NCBI RefSeq assembly: GCF_963681195.1
Contig: NZ_OY808997.1
Location: 1,116,001 to 1,180,000 of the forward strand
Reading direction: 5' to 3'
Length of the DNA stretch: 64,000 nt
DNA from: Vibrio sp. 16
GTDB lineage: Bacteria; Pseudomonadota; Gammaproteobacteria; Enterobacterales; Vibrionaceae
Every line of letters starts with the position of its first letter. The first letter of the stretch is position 1. This document shows positions 17,457 through 25,171 of this stretch, in pieces. Below the pieces are notes generated by a model. The model was not told where the DNA came from and did not search any database. It was given only the letters and a program-made list of their open reading frames with translations. A program made the position numbers and the translations under genes.

Positions 17457-17591
17457 ACCAAGTTGCTAATGCATTGATTTAATTTCACTATTTTATTGGC
17501 CTTTTTAACCGTTTTTTAGGCCAGCTAGAGCTTAACCACCAGCTATAAACACATGAAATTATTACAAATAAACACAAGACAGCGAAGATTA

Positions 17592-17640
17592 CTACCAACA
17601 TCGGGGTTTCACCGTTTTTGAGCCCTCAAAAACACTCTCA
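17592..17640 (+). repeat. Right copy of 49-bp direct repeat A (candidate attR)
   Basis: It matches 9266-9314 at 46 of 49 positions and then more loosely for about 100 bases. Here the left arm of the rplY terminator (CCCCGATG) is replaced by unrelated sequence, so the similarity starts sharply at CTACCAAC. Recombination between the copies would remove about 8.3 kb and restore an intact terminator. Confidence 0.65.
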
Positions 17641-17805
17641 CCTCTATTCAACTTACTGCCACTCAACCACTTTGTCCCAAATCGCGATAACCAAATATTT
17701 TTAGAGAGGACTAAGTGTGGACGATAGGTGTAATTGTTCCTGCCCTAAAAGGATCTTACTCAGGTCAGTGGAAACCATACATCGTAGTGATGTGAATAAG
17801 AAACT

Positions 17806-17835
17806 CAACGCAACGCAACGCAACGCAACGCAACG
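17806..17835 (+). repeat. (CAACG)6 pentanucleotide microsatellite
   Basis: Six perfect copies of CAACG are followed by a partial CAA. The equivalent place in unit 2 (near 19420) has only CCGCAACACAAG. It is non-coding and lies about 110 bases behind the terminator of the large gene. Confidence 0.9.
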
Positions 17836-17946
17836 CAAGAGTCGATCAGCAGATTATAGACGCAGCAAGCATTTGATAATAATCTCCGTCCATTCCGGAT
17901 AATAACCATTAAAAATCAAAGCTTTACCATAGTTAGTGTGATTTAT

Positions 17947-17978
17947 AAAAAAGGCCACTCAACAACGAGAGGCCTTTC
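17947..17978 (-). terminator. Terminator of unit 1 genes
   Basis: On the minus strand GGCC, a 14-base loop and GGCC are extended by AAA/TTT pairing and followed by six T, 8 bases after the stop of the gene at 17986. An equivalent hairpin lies at 19542-19573. Confidence 0.7.
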
Positions 17979-17985
17979 GGATTAT

Positions 17986-18975
17986 TTATGCTTTCTCAAG
18001 AATGTTCTCTAAGTCGAACACAGGTGGATTAGCAAGTACCTCATCGCGGGTGGGACCTTCACCTTTGATTACCCATTGGGGAATATAGTCACTTTGGAAA
18101 GAGACCGTTTTCCCTGTGTGGCGATAATGTACGGCTAAAAACGCCATAATGTGGTGATGGATATAAGCCTCAGCCCCAAACAAATCTAGAGATTCATCGC
18201 CCTTTTTCTGACCTGGTTGAGGTGCAAAGTAGGCATGGTATTCGTAATTTGCCTCCATGGCGGCTTTGATGGTGGTATCCAAATCTGTGTCATCATACCC
18301 CCAAGAGTGAGCAACAATGCTGTAGAGAGGCATAAACAGGAACTGATAATACCGCTCTACAAATTGTTCCGATTTCGCTTCAATGGCACCCATTTGCAGA
18401 TACGGATATACGTTATCCATTAGGGCATCGCGAACGCATTGATCTTGTTCGTTAGCGAAGTATGCCTTAAACAAATCAAAGAAAGCCTCACAGACATCAG
18501 GTACCGGTGACGTCATGGCATTTTTGAAGTCGGAGAACGCAAAGTCTAAGATCTCTTGCTCTGCTTCGGTATAGCCAAGTAAGGTATTTAAGCACAACCC
18601 TGTTAAGTAAAACTCAACAGTTAAGTGCTTATACTCTCCAGGTCGTAAGGTTAACTCATGCTCCAAGCTCGTTACCTTGACTTCATTTCCCGCATGGCGT
18701 TGCATCCGTAATACCATTTGATGAGCTTCTGCTGCACGAGCAAGAATGTAGTTCGAGTGCACTCGAGGTACTTCAAGTATTAAGGAATTCGACCAATAGC
18801 TAAACAGGTTGTCTGTATTGAAATCGATAGCATTTTGATACAAGCTTACTGTAAATATTTCACTGAAGTCTTGTTGAATGCGAACAATATCCTCGCAAAG
18901 AAACTTCGTATCATTTAATTGGCGAGATTGATTTTTAATCAACTGCTTAAAATGATTTTTATTAATATTTATCAT
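17986..18975 (-). CDS. Putative Imm49-like immunity protein (copy 1)
   Basis: The 329-residue, mostly helical, acidic cytoplasmic protein has no signal peptide or membrane segment. From about residue 80 (AAEAHQMVLRMQRH) to the end it is nearly identical to the product of 19581-20567; before that the two differ at most positions. Its ATG overlaps the stop of the short upstream frame by ATGA. Size, helical content and position directly behind a short orphan C-terminal-like frame fit an immunity gene of a polymorphic toxin, and the sequence recalls the Imm49 family. That family assignment is from memory and low in certainty. The terminator at 17947 follows. Confidence 0.5.
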   Translation of the reverse strand: MININKNHFKQLIKNQSRQLNDTKFLCEDIVRIQQDFSEIFTVSLYQNAIDFNTDNLFSYWSNSLILEVPRVHSNYILARAAEAHQMVLRMQRHAGNEVKVTSLEHELTLRPGEYKHLTVEFYLTGLCLNTLLGYTEAEQEILDFAFSDFKNAMTSPVPDVCEAFFDLFKAYFANEQDQCVRDALMDNVYPYLQMGAIEAKSEQFVERYYQFLFMPLYSIVAHSWGYDDTDLDTTIKAAMEANYEYHAYFAPQPGQKKGDESLDLFGAEAYIHHHIMAFLAVHYRHTGKTVSFQSDYIPQWVIKGEGPTRDEVLANPPVFDLENILEKA

Positions 18976-19274
18976 AACGGTAATACCTCAGAGCGCTCCT
19001 GCTTATAATCGGTGATAGTGAGTTTGCCTAACTGGCCATTTGAGTCAATACGTTGATGAACAACCTTATACGCTAATTGTCCGCGATTAGCAGCACTTTC
19101 TATCAAACTTAGAGTTTCTCTCAAATCAGGATCACCAGTTAGCTCTACTTTTTCTTTCCTCGCACGAGCAGTAGCCAAAGGTCTTCCCAAAGCTTTATCC
19201 GGGGCTACGTGTGCAGCTGCGGCTTCACCAATTTGAGATGCATAGAACTTCAGGTTTACCAGTAGTTTTCCCCT
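18972..19274 (-). pseudogene. Orphan C-terminal-like frame paired with copy 1
   Basis: The frame is open from 19274 with no ATG or GTG; a TTG at 19190 would give 72 residues. The translation (NLKFYASQIGEAAAAHVAPD, then LGRPLATARARKEKVELTG, then DYKQE) reads like the tail of a longer protein and overlaps the next gene by ATGA. The stretch from APDK on is shared with the frame at 20564-20809; upstream of it the two diverge abruptly. I read it as the detached tail of a toxin or effector gene kept with its immunity gene. No toxin catalytic motif is visible. Confidence 0.45.
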
Positions 19275-19541
19275 TTATGAGGAGTAGTCTTGTCTCTAGC
19301 AATAACCAAATAATTTTTGAGAGAACTAGATGTGGACGATAGGTGTATTTATTCCTGCCCCAAAAGGATCTTACTCAGGCCAGTGGTAACCATACATCGT
19401 AGTGATTGAATAAGAAGATCACCGCAACACAAGAGTCAATCAGCAAGTTATAGACGCAACAAACATTTGATACTATCTCCTGTTTAGGTGGGATAAAAAT
19501 CACGAAAAATCATAATATGATCTCAGTGAATGTAATTTTAT

Positions 19542-19573
19542 AAAAAAGGCCACTCAACAACGAGAGGCCTTTC
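19542..19573 (-). terminator. Terminator of unit 2 genes
   Basis: Same hairpin as at 17947-17978: on the minus strand GGCC...GGCC followed by six T, 8 bases behind the stop at 19581. Confidence 0.7.
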
Positions 19574-19580
19574 GGCTTAT

Positions 19581-20567
19581 TTATGCTTTCTCAAGAACGT
19601 GCTCTAAATCAAACACAGGTGGATTAGCAAGTACCTCATCTCGGGTGGGACCTTCACCTTTAATTACCCATTGGGGCATATAATCACTTTGGAAAGAGAC
19701 CATTTTCCCTGTATGGCGATAATGTACAGCTAAAAACGCCATAATGTGGTGATGGATATATGCCTCAGCCCCAAACAAATCTAGAGATTCATCACCCTTC
19801 TTCTGACCTGGTTGAGGCGCAAAGTAGGCATGATATTCGTAATTTGCCTCCATGGCGGCTTTGATGGTGGTATCCAAATCTGTGTCATCATAACCCCAAG
19901 AATGAGCAACAATGCTGTAGAGTGGCATAAACAGGAACTGATAATAACGCTCTACAAATTGTTCAGACTTCGCTTCAATGGCACCCATTTGCAGATACGG
20001 ATATAAGTTATCCATTAGAGCATCACGAATGCATTGATCTTGTTCGTTAGCGAAGTATGCCTTAAACAAATCAAAGAAAGCCTCACAGGCATCAGGCACG
20101 GGTGACGTCATGGCATTTTTGAAGTCGGAGAACGCAAAGTCTAAGATCTCTTGCTCAGCTTCTTTATAGCCAAGTAAGGTATTTAAGCACAACCCTGTTA
20201 AGTAAAACTCAAAAGTTAAGTGCTTGTACTCTCCAGGTCGTAAGATTAACTCACGCTCCAAACTCGTTACCTTGACTTCATTTCCAGCATGACGTTGCAT
20301 CCGTAATACCATTTGATGAGCTTCGGCGGCATAAGCCAACAGATATTGACTGTGATGCTTAGGAATTCCTATTACAAGTGAAGTTGCCCAAGAAGCATGT
20401 AGCCCACAATCGCACATAACGGCATTTTGATACAAAGAGGGAGTAAATATTTTGTGGAAAATATCTTCTATATTGTGTAAACCATCAACCAAATCCTCCA
20501 TCGTTAGCTTGTTCCAGCCTTTGGTATCAATATGTCGCTTGTAATGATTTTGATTAAAATCAATCAT
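19581..20567 (-). CDS. Putative Imm49-like immunity protein (copy 2)
   Basis: The 328-residue paralogue of 17986-18975 differs strongly in its first 80 residues (MIDFNQNHYKRHID at the start) but is almost identical after AAEAHQM. It too starts inside the stop of a short frame (ATGA overlap) and ends before the duplicated terminator. A divergent N-terminal part on a conserved C-terminal part is expected when paralogous immunity genes exchange segments or adapt to different toxins. Function is inferred; the family name is uncertain. Confidence 0.5.
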   Translation of the reverse strand: MIDFNQNHYKRHIDTKGWNKLTMEDLVDGLHNIEDIFHKIFTPSLYQNAVMCDCGLHASWATSLVIGIPKHHSQYLLAYAAEAHQMVLRMQRHAGNEVKVTSLERELILRPGEYKHLTFEFYLTGLCLNTLLGYKEAEQEILDFAFSDFKNAMTSPVPDACEAFFDLFKAYFANEQDQCIRDALMDNLYPYLQMGAIEAKSEQFVERYYQFLFMPLYSIVAHSWGYDDTDLDTTIKAAMEANYEYHAYFAPQPGQKKGDESLDLFGAEAYIHHHIMAFLAVHYRHTGKMVSFQSDYMPQWVIKGEGPTRDEVLANPPVFDLEHVLEKA

Positions 20568-20809
20568 ATTGTCGGTACCTTAATATTTTCTTGTTTATAA
20601 TCCGTAATTGTCAATTTACCTAGACTACCATTGCCGTCAATCCGCTGGTGAACAACCTTATACGCTAATTGTCCGCTATTAGCAGCACTTTCTATCAAAC
20701 TTAAAGTTTCTCTCAATTCAGGACCACCAGTTAGCTCTACTTTTTCTTTCCTCGCACGAGCAGTAGCCAAAGGTCTTCCCAAACCTTTATCCGGGGCTCC
20801 GTCTCGACA
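20564..20809 (-). pseudogene. Orphan C-terminal-like frame paired with copy 2
   Basis: It is open from 20809 to the TGA at 20564; a TTG at 20782 would give 72 residues. Most of the shared part is identical to the frame at 18972-19274 (LATARARKEKVELTG, ETLSLIESAAN). No credible start codon or ribosome-binding site is present. Upstream of APDK the sequence differs from copy 1, marking the junction of the duplication. The region 20810-21189 holds no gene I can support; it includes AAGGAGG followed by GTG AAT AAA TCA TAA (20822-20848), probably a gene-start relic. Confidence 0.45.
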
Positions 20810-21189
20810 CTACTAGACGCTAAGGAGGAATACTGTGAATAAATCATAATACCTTTCATACTGTCTACTGTTGTGTTTTCTTGCCAAATCTTGTAGCGCT
20901 GAATGCGATTACGTTAAGCGCTTTAACTGTGTTGCGATCAATGAAAAACAAGCCAAGGAAGCATTAAAAATAGTCCCCCTCTAAATATCAAGCAGCATCA
21001 AGACAAGAAGATTGAATGCTACCTTTTTACAACGGCTCACATATTGGACGCTTCGGGTTTAATGGTCGTGGTGTTGGAGCGATTGACCATAAAACAGAAA
21101 CGCTTCCCGCTATACCCTTGTTTTCTGTGGGTGGTCCCTATTTACTTTGGCAGTTAGACTGTTCATGCAAATTAAAAATGGAGGTGCAC

Positions 21190-21666
21190 ATGATCAAAAA
21201 AGGCCAAACAATACCTACTGCAGCCCTAAGCGAACTCGGCGAGGAAGGAATGGTAACTCACAACACAGATGAGCTTTTTGCAAACAAGCGAGCGGTGCTT
21301 TTCGCTGTGCCAGGTGCATTTACGCCAACATGTTCTGAGGCTCATTTACCAGGATACGTTGTACTGGCTGACGAAATTAAAGCGGCAGGCGTCGATATCA
21401 TTGCGTGTGTATCAGTCAACGATGCTTTTGTGATGCAAGCTTGGGGAGAAGCGCAGAATGCCACAGAAATTATGATGTTGGCCGATGGTGACGCTAGCTT
21501 TACTAAAGCTCTAGGCCTTGAAATGGATACGGCTACATTCGGTGGAATTCGCTCACAACGATACGCAATGATTATCGAAGATGGTGTGGTAACACAATTG
21601 AATGTTGAAGAACCCAAGCAGTTCGAAGCAAGTAAAGCCGAAACTATTTTAGCTGCTCTAAAGTGA
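21190..21666 (+). CDS. Peroxiredoxin (Prx5/AhpE-like, thioredoxin fold)
   Basis: The 158-residue protein carries the Prx5 signature PGAFTPTCSEAHLPGY (41-56) with peroxidatic C48 preceded by T45. It would reduce hydrogen and organic peroxides using a thiol donor. The ATG at 21190 is chosen because GGAGGT lies 7 bases before it and the product then has the family length. The frame is open 58 codons further upstream, but that part is not conserved-looking and has no ribosome-binding site. It stands alone with its own terminator and marks the return to ordinary chromosome. Confidence 0.9.
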   Translation: MIKKGQTIPTAALSELGEEGMVTHNTDELFANKRAVLFAVPGAFTPTCSEAHLPGYVVLADEIKAAGVDIIACVSVNDAFVMQAWGEAQNATEIMMLADGDASFTKALGLEMDTATFGGIRSQRYAMIIEDGVVTQLNVEEPKQFEASKAETILAALK

Positions 21667-21679
21667 TCTTAAGAGCTGT

Positions 21680-21717
21680 AAGGGTTCCGGATATTCCATT
21701 CTGAACCCTTTTCTTTG
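21680..21717 (+). terminator. Terminator of the peroxiredoxin gene
   Basis: AAGGGTTC (21680-21687) and GAACCCTT (21703-21710) form an 8-bp stem followed by TTCTTT, 14 bases behind the stop. Confidence 0.75.
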
Positions 21718-21802
21718 AATATAGAAAAAGAACCGTACTTCTACACACAAAACCTAACTTGAATTGAAATCTAAAGCATTGAGCATTGCGAGCTACGATC
21801 TG

Positions 21803-21979
21803 TTAGGCTCTCAGATCACTGACGACAGTCGTCTCGATTTTGGGCAAATAATTGGTTTTATTAACATAATCCATCGTCATAGAAGTACTTTCAATGTTGG
21901 GGGCTTTCCAAACGCCATTGTTCAAAGTTAAAGTCCATATTGTTTCCACATCTTTGAACTTTTTACTCACATCCAAGCT
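21803..21979 (-). pseudogene. C-terminal coding remnant directly behind the kinase gene
   Basis: Immediately after the TAA of the phosphotransferase gene, and in the same frame, 59 codons remain open with protein-like content (KKFKDVETIWTLTLNNG, then MTMDYVNKTNYLPKIE) and end in TAA at 21803. Only a weak GTG (21970) or TTG could start it. The IWTLTLNNGVW stretch recalls the end of Tim44/NTF2-like domains, without certainty. I read it as the tail of a gene whose front part was lost when the kinase gene arrived. Confidence 0.45.
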
Positions 21980-22783
21980 TTACCGCCCATCTTCTCTAAC
22001 AAAACGCTCTCCAATCAAAACATCTTCAATATACTGTTTGTGGCTGTTGATATATTGAATATCAGCGAGATAAGCCAAGTGGTGTCCGTCTGCAATATTT
22101 TCAATGAATGCTGTGTTGCCGTTATCGGCTTCGTTGAACATGTAATCGACTAACACTTGAATCCTATCTGTTATTGTCTCGACTAACCGCTCGCGCTCTG
22201 CTTCAAGCAACCCGTAAGCATCGCAAAACTGTTTAGCTCGCAAAGACTGCGACTCTAGGTTGCCCATTGCATCCGATTCATGGGTTTTGAATGGCGCCCA
22301 ACAGTAAACAGCATAAGCGACATCCCAAACCCTCGGCGCTGGATGCGCGGTATCAAAGTCAATGATCCCGACGGTTTCTGAACCAACGAGCGTTACATTG
22401 TAAGGAGCATAGTCTCCATGGCAGATGACCTCTCTGGGTTCACGACTCGGCAGCTTCCACACTAGTGACTCATTCGAGTGTGTTGATAAAAATGTGCGAG
22501 AGGCATCATGATACGAGCGAAGAAGCTTAGCGGCAGAAACCAGAGCCTCCGTCGTAGCAATATGTCCTTTCAGGGGATAATTAAAAACATCACCAACGAC
22601 ATACGACACAATCTCATTACCTTTGCAGTCAAAACCACATGGCTTAGGAGCCGCATTAAAACTATTTTCTGCGATGTGTGACAGTAAACGATGTACTGTT
22701 TCAGACCACACACCTCGTGGTCGATAAACTTTGTTATCGGAGCGAAAAATTTGCCCCTCTCGCCCACCTTGGAGTTCTTCCAT
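21980..22783 (-). CDS. Aminoglycoside-phosphotransferase-family kinase
   Basis: The 267-residue protein has a protein-kinase-like APH/ChoK fold with the catalytic loop CHGDYAPYN (121-129: H122, D124, N129) and the metal-binding IDFD (141-144). It phosphorylates a small molecule from ATP; the substrate is not readable, and most chromosomal members are not drug-resistance enzymes. AAGGAT precedes the ATG. It is probably transcribed alone; the frame behind its stop is a gene remnant. Confidence 0.85.
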   Translation of the reverse strand: MEELQGGREGQIFRSDNKVYRPRGVWSETVHRLLSHIAENSFNAAPKPCGFDCKGNEIVSYVVGDVFNYPLKGHIATTEALVSAAKLLRSYHDASRTFLSTHSNESLVWKLPSREPREVICHGDYAPYNVTLVGSETVGIIDFDTAHPAPRVWDVAYAVYCWAPFKTHESDAMGNLESQSLRAKQFCDAYGLLEAERERLVETITDRIQVLVDYMFNEADNGNTAFIENIADGHHLAYLADIQYINSHKQYIEDVLIGERFVREDGR

Positions 22784-22821
22784 TATTATCCTTATGTATC
22801 TTTCAACGCGCCATTAAGGTG

Positions 22822-22850
22822 TCAGCAAGGCGAATTATTGACCTTGCTGA
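22822..22850. repeat. 9-bp inverted repeat in the APH-RDD intergenic gap
   Basis: TCAGCAAGG (22822-22830) and CCTTGCTGA (22842-22850) form a perfect stem with an 11-base loop, without a T-run. It may be an operator or a cassette-end relic. Confidence 0.3.
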
Positions 22851-22913
22851 TACCCGTTTGACACAACCTTCAACTAGACACCACTAGCGCTGAACGTCAT
22901 GCTGAGCCATTTA

Positions 22914-23384
22914 TTAAGTGCGACTTTCAAATGTGACCGCTTCGACACCATGGTCTCTCGGTCTAACGACCACTGTATTTGCGATCATGTCATGCCAACC
23001 TTGTTTCTTTCCGCTGAACGCAATCCAGATAAAGCCTAAACACAAAGGAATGGTGCTAATGTAATAAGCCAAATATCTCACAACAGATTTACTGGTTGAT
23101 AAAGGCTCACCCGTTTTTGCATCAACAACTCTCAGTTTTAATGCCATCTTTCCTGGTGTCGCAGAACGATAAATCCAAAATAGTACTGTCGCGATAAAAG
23201 GAAATACCCAATTAAGCAATAGGTCCCAACCACCAATAATAAAACTATCAGATTCAAAGTAATAACTGCCATATACCCAATAAAGTAGTGGCATGGTCAA
23301 CATAAGAAATAGAATTGAATCTATAATTGTTGCACCAAATCGTACCCAAAAACCTGCATATTCATACTGATTATTAAATTCCAT
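22914..23384 (-). CDS. RDD-family membrane protein
   Basis: The 156-residue protein has three predicted membrane helices. The first helix begins with FWVRFGATIIDSILF (about 12-26), carrying the Arg and Asp typical of RDD, and the family motif ATPGKMALKLRVVD (about 80-93) lies before the last helix pair. RDD proteins are small inner-membrane proteins, some linked to ion antiport. A second RDD gene lies at 28898-29410; the two are not close paralogues by eye. Confidence 0.85.
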   Translation of the reverse strand: MEFNNQYEYAGFWVRFGATIIDSILFLMLTMPLLYWVYGSYYFESDSFIIGGWDLLLNWVFPFIATVLFWIYRSATPGKMALKLRVVDAKTGEPLSTSKSVVRYLAYYISTIPLCLGFIWIAFSGKKQGWHDMIANTVVVRPRDHGVEAVTFESRT

Positions 23385-23473
23385 GTATTTTCCTATCTAT
23401 TTTAAAAAAGGGCAAAATATCAAATTAAAGTGTCACTAACTCAGCCACGCAAAAAACCATTATGACTATCTCG

Positions 23474-24289
23474 CTATATGAGATTGTTCTCTACACTCCA
23501 AACATCAAGCTCGCGAGAAATAATGGATGCTCCTGATTCCTCGGGCGTATTTAAAAAGTGGTCACCACCGTCAACTTCAACATACTTTATATTGTGCAGA
23601 GGTAGCAGCGCCTTCCACATGCTGGCTTGGCTTCTATGAACTTCAGAATCGTTAGAGCCATGAAGAATCAGAGTCGGCAAATCCACATATTTTTGGAAGT
23701 AGACCCAATTGTCTTTCAGCATGGCTTCTTGCCAAAAGCGCTTCAGCGGACCGTCACCATTCGGTTTGTTGATTTTGTCTATCTCTTCCTCTGACAGCAA
23801 TCTAAAACACTCGATTTCCTCTTGGAAGCGTTTCCATTCACCTTTGTTTCTCACATTTAAGGCGGCATTGTGAAAACGGTTGGTACACAGACCACCCACA
23901 ATAACGACACCATCTATTTTTGATAGATCTAATTGGGAAACATGTATGCTTCCACCACTAAAAGCAAACAGTATTTTGGGCTTGTTTTTTGGCATTTCTT
24001 TCGCGATCTTTTCAATTTGACTTACTATTTGATAATGATCGACCTTGATGTACTCTTCCCAATTTACTTGGTTTTTATATACGCCCTCTCTTAAATACCG
24101 AACGGTAGAAAAAGAACGCTGATTTAATTCGTACGTTAACATATCATAAATAGGCGTAGTCCCTAATTGGTAGTCAGCTGAACAACCAGGAATTGTGCCG
24201 TCGTAATAGATTGGAGCGGTCCCGTGGATTAACAATATTGCCGCCTTCCATTCCTCTCCCTCAGGAACATCATACTTGACGCTTTTCAT
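23474..24289 (-). CDS. Alpha/beta hydrolase-like protein
   Basis: With the ATG at 24289 (AGGAAGG just before it) the product has 271 residues; a TTG at 24313 is the alternative. The visible fold elements are ILLIHGTAP (oxyanion region), a nucleophile-elbow-like ILFAFSGGSIHVS, LILHGSNDSEV near the acid residue and GGDHFLNTPEE with the likely catalytic histidine. The elbow reads FSGGS, so serine nucleophile placement is only probable. Substrate unknown. The 24290-24622 gap shows no gene. Confidence 0.75.
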   Translation of the reverse strand: MKSVKYDVPEGEEWKAAILLIHGTAPIYYDGTIPGCSADYQLGTTPIYDMLTYELNQRSFSTVRYLREGVYKNQVNWEEYIKVDHYQIVSQIEKIAKEMPKNKPKILFAFSGGSIHVSQLDLSKIDGVVIVGGLCTNRFHNAALNVRNKGEWKRFQEEIECFRLLSEEEIDKINKPNGDGPLKRFWQEAMLKDNWVYFQKYVDLPTLILHGSNDSEVHRSQASMWKALLPLHNIKYVEVDGGDHFLNTPEESGASIISRELDVWSVENNLI

Positions 24290-24622
24290 CCCTTCCTCAC
24301 ACCATAAACTCAACGGCTTCGTGATTAAGTCGTACCGTAAAGCTGTGACTAGATATAACGCCGCAAAATACTAAAGCGACACTTAAAATCAAACTGCCAA
24401 AAGTTGGCGGTCCATTTTAAGCCGATTCTTGATTGACCTATATTGATCCAATTCTGGTTTTGGGTGCGCAAATATAATCAACCAAATACATAGGCAGGGT
24501 GAATTTATAGTGAAGCGGTCAATACTTTTCGTTTAAAGCCCGTTCACTCCTAACTCGATTCGGCGTAGGTGATTTTTATATTCCACCTAAGGTGAGCATT
24601 CACGAGAATTAAAAACTGCGAG

Positions 24623-25162
24623 CTATCTCACCAAACTAAGGATGGGCTTAAACGCGGGATCCCGACAATCTTTGACAAGTTCGTAAAGACACATTTCCAA
24701 TCCAGTGACTTCAACGCCGCACCGCATTAATCTTTCAATGGCGAGCCGCACATCCGTCTCTGAGCGTGAAGAAATACAATCGCTAACAAGCTCGACATGA
24801 TACCCAAGTTCCGTCAACCCTCTCGCAGTTTGATATACGCAGATGTGAGCTTCAATACCACAGACCAGCCAAGAATCGACACTCGCCGCCTGAACGGCTT
24901 CTAAAAACGTGGGAGACTGACAAGCATTGAAAGTGGACTTAGTGATGGCAGCGGTATGAGTTAGGTGTCGCCCAACCTCTTCAACCGTAAGACCCAGTTT
25001 TTCGGGGTTTTGTTCAAGCAATACGATAGGCATATCGAGGGCTTTCACACCCAAAATCAATTTTTCACAGTTCGCTATCAACAGCGAGCTATTCTCAACC
25101 AAGCGCGCAAGTTTGCCTTGTACGTCAACAATGATAAGCCCAGCGTTGTCTCTTGAAAGCAT
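24623..25162 (-). CDS. Isochorismatase-family cysteine hydrolase
   Basis: The 179-residue protein has the catalytic triad of the family: D13 (LIIVDVQ), K75 (ITKSTF) and C108 (CGIEAHICVYQTA). Members hydrolyse isochorismate, nicotinamide or other amides; YcaC-like proteins of this length are of unknown substrate. AAGGATGG lies before the ATG. It ends the pair with the YdjM-like gene, whose stop is 9 bases upstream of this start. Confidence 0.88.
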   Translation of the reverse strand: MLSRDNAGLIIVDVQGKLARLVENSSLLIANCEKLILGVKALDMPIVLLEQNPEKLGLTVEEVGRHLTHTAAITKSTFNACQSPTFLEAVQAASVDSWLVCGIEAHICVYQTARGLTELGYHVELVSDCISSRSETDVRLAIERLMRCGVEVTGLEMCLYELVKDCRDPAFKPILSLVR

Positions 25163-25171
25163 ATTCCATCC

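Larger units (their letters stand above)
17687..19206. repeat. Tandem duplication, unit 1
   Basis: This 1.5-kb block corresponds to 19302-20798. Both begin ATAACCAAATA, contain GTGTGGACGATAGG or a close variant, carry the same terminator and two genes, and end at GGGGCT. Similarity is very high over most of the large gene and lower in the leader and in the N-terminal coding part. Confidence 0.85.
19302..20798. repeat. Tandem duplication, unit 2
   Basis: This is the second copy of the 1.5-kb block at 17687-19206, separated from it by 95 bases. It carries its own terminator, immunity-like gene and orphan frame, and lacks the CAACG microsatellite. The 19275-19541 gap holds only its leader, including the GTGTGGACGATAGG-type element. 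Confidence 0.85.

Noticed and set aside
9258..17640. Complete prophage
   Set aside because: No capsid, tail, portal or terminase genes are present; only integrases, an Xis-like gene and small phage-like relics.
17687..20809. Superintegron cassette array
   Set aside because: The duplicated blocks are tandem, but no attC-type palindromes with the 5'-GTTRRRY core were seen at the junctions.
21016..21189. 58-codon N-terminal extension of the peroxiredoxin
   Set aside because: No ribosome-binding site at its start, whereas GGAGGT precedes the internal ATG that gives the family length. Could be a relic of another gene.
24290..24374. Plus-strand stretch reading NGFVIKSYRKAVTRYNAAKY then stop
   Set aside because: Looks protein-like but is only about 20 codons, begins inside the hydrolase gene start and has no start codon; chance cannot be excluded.
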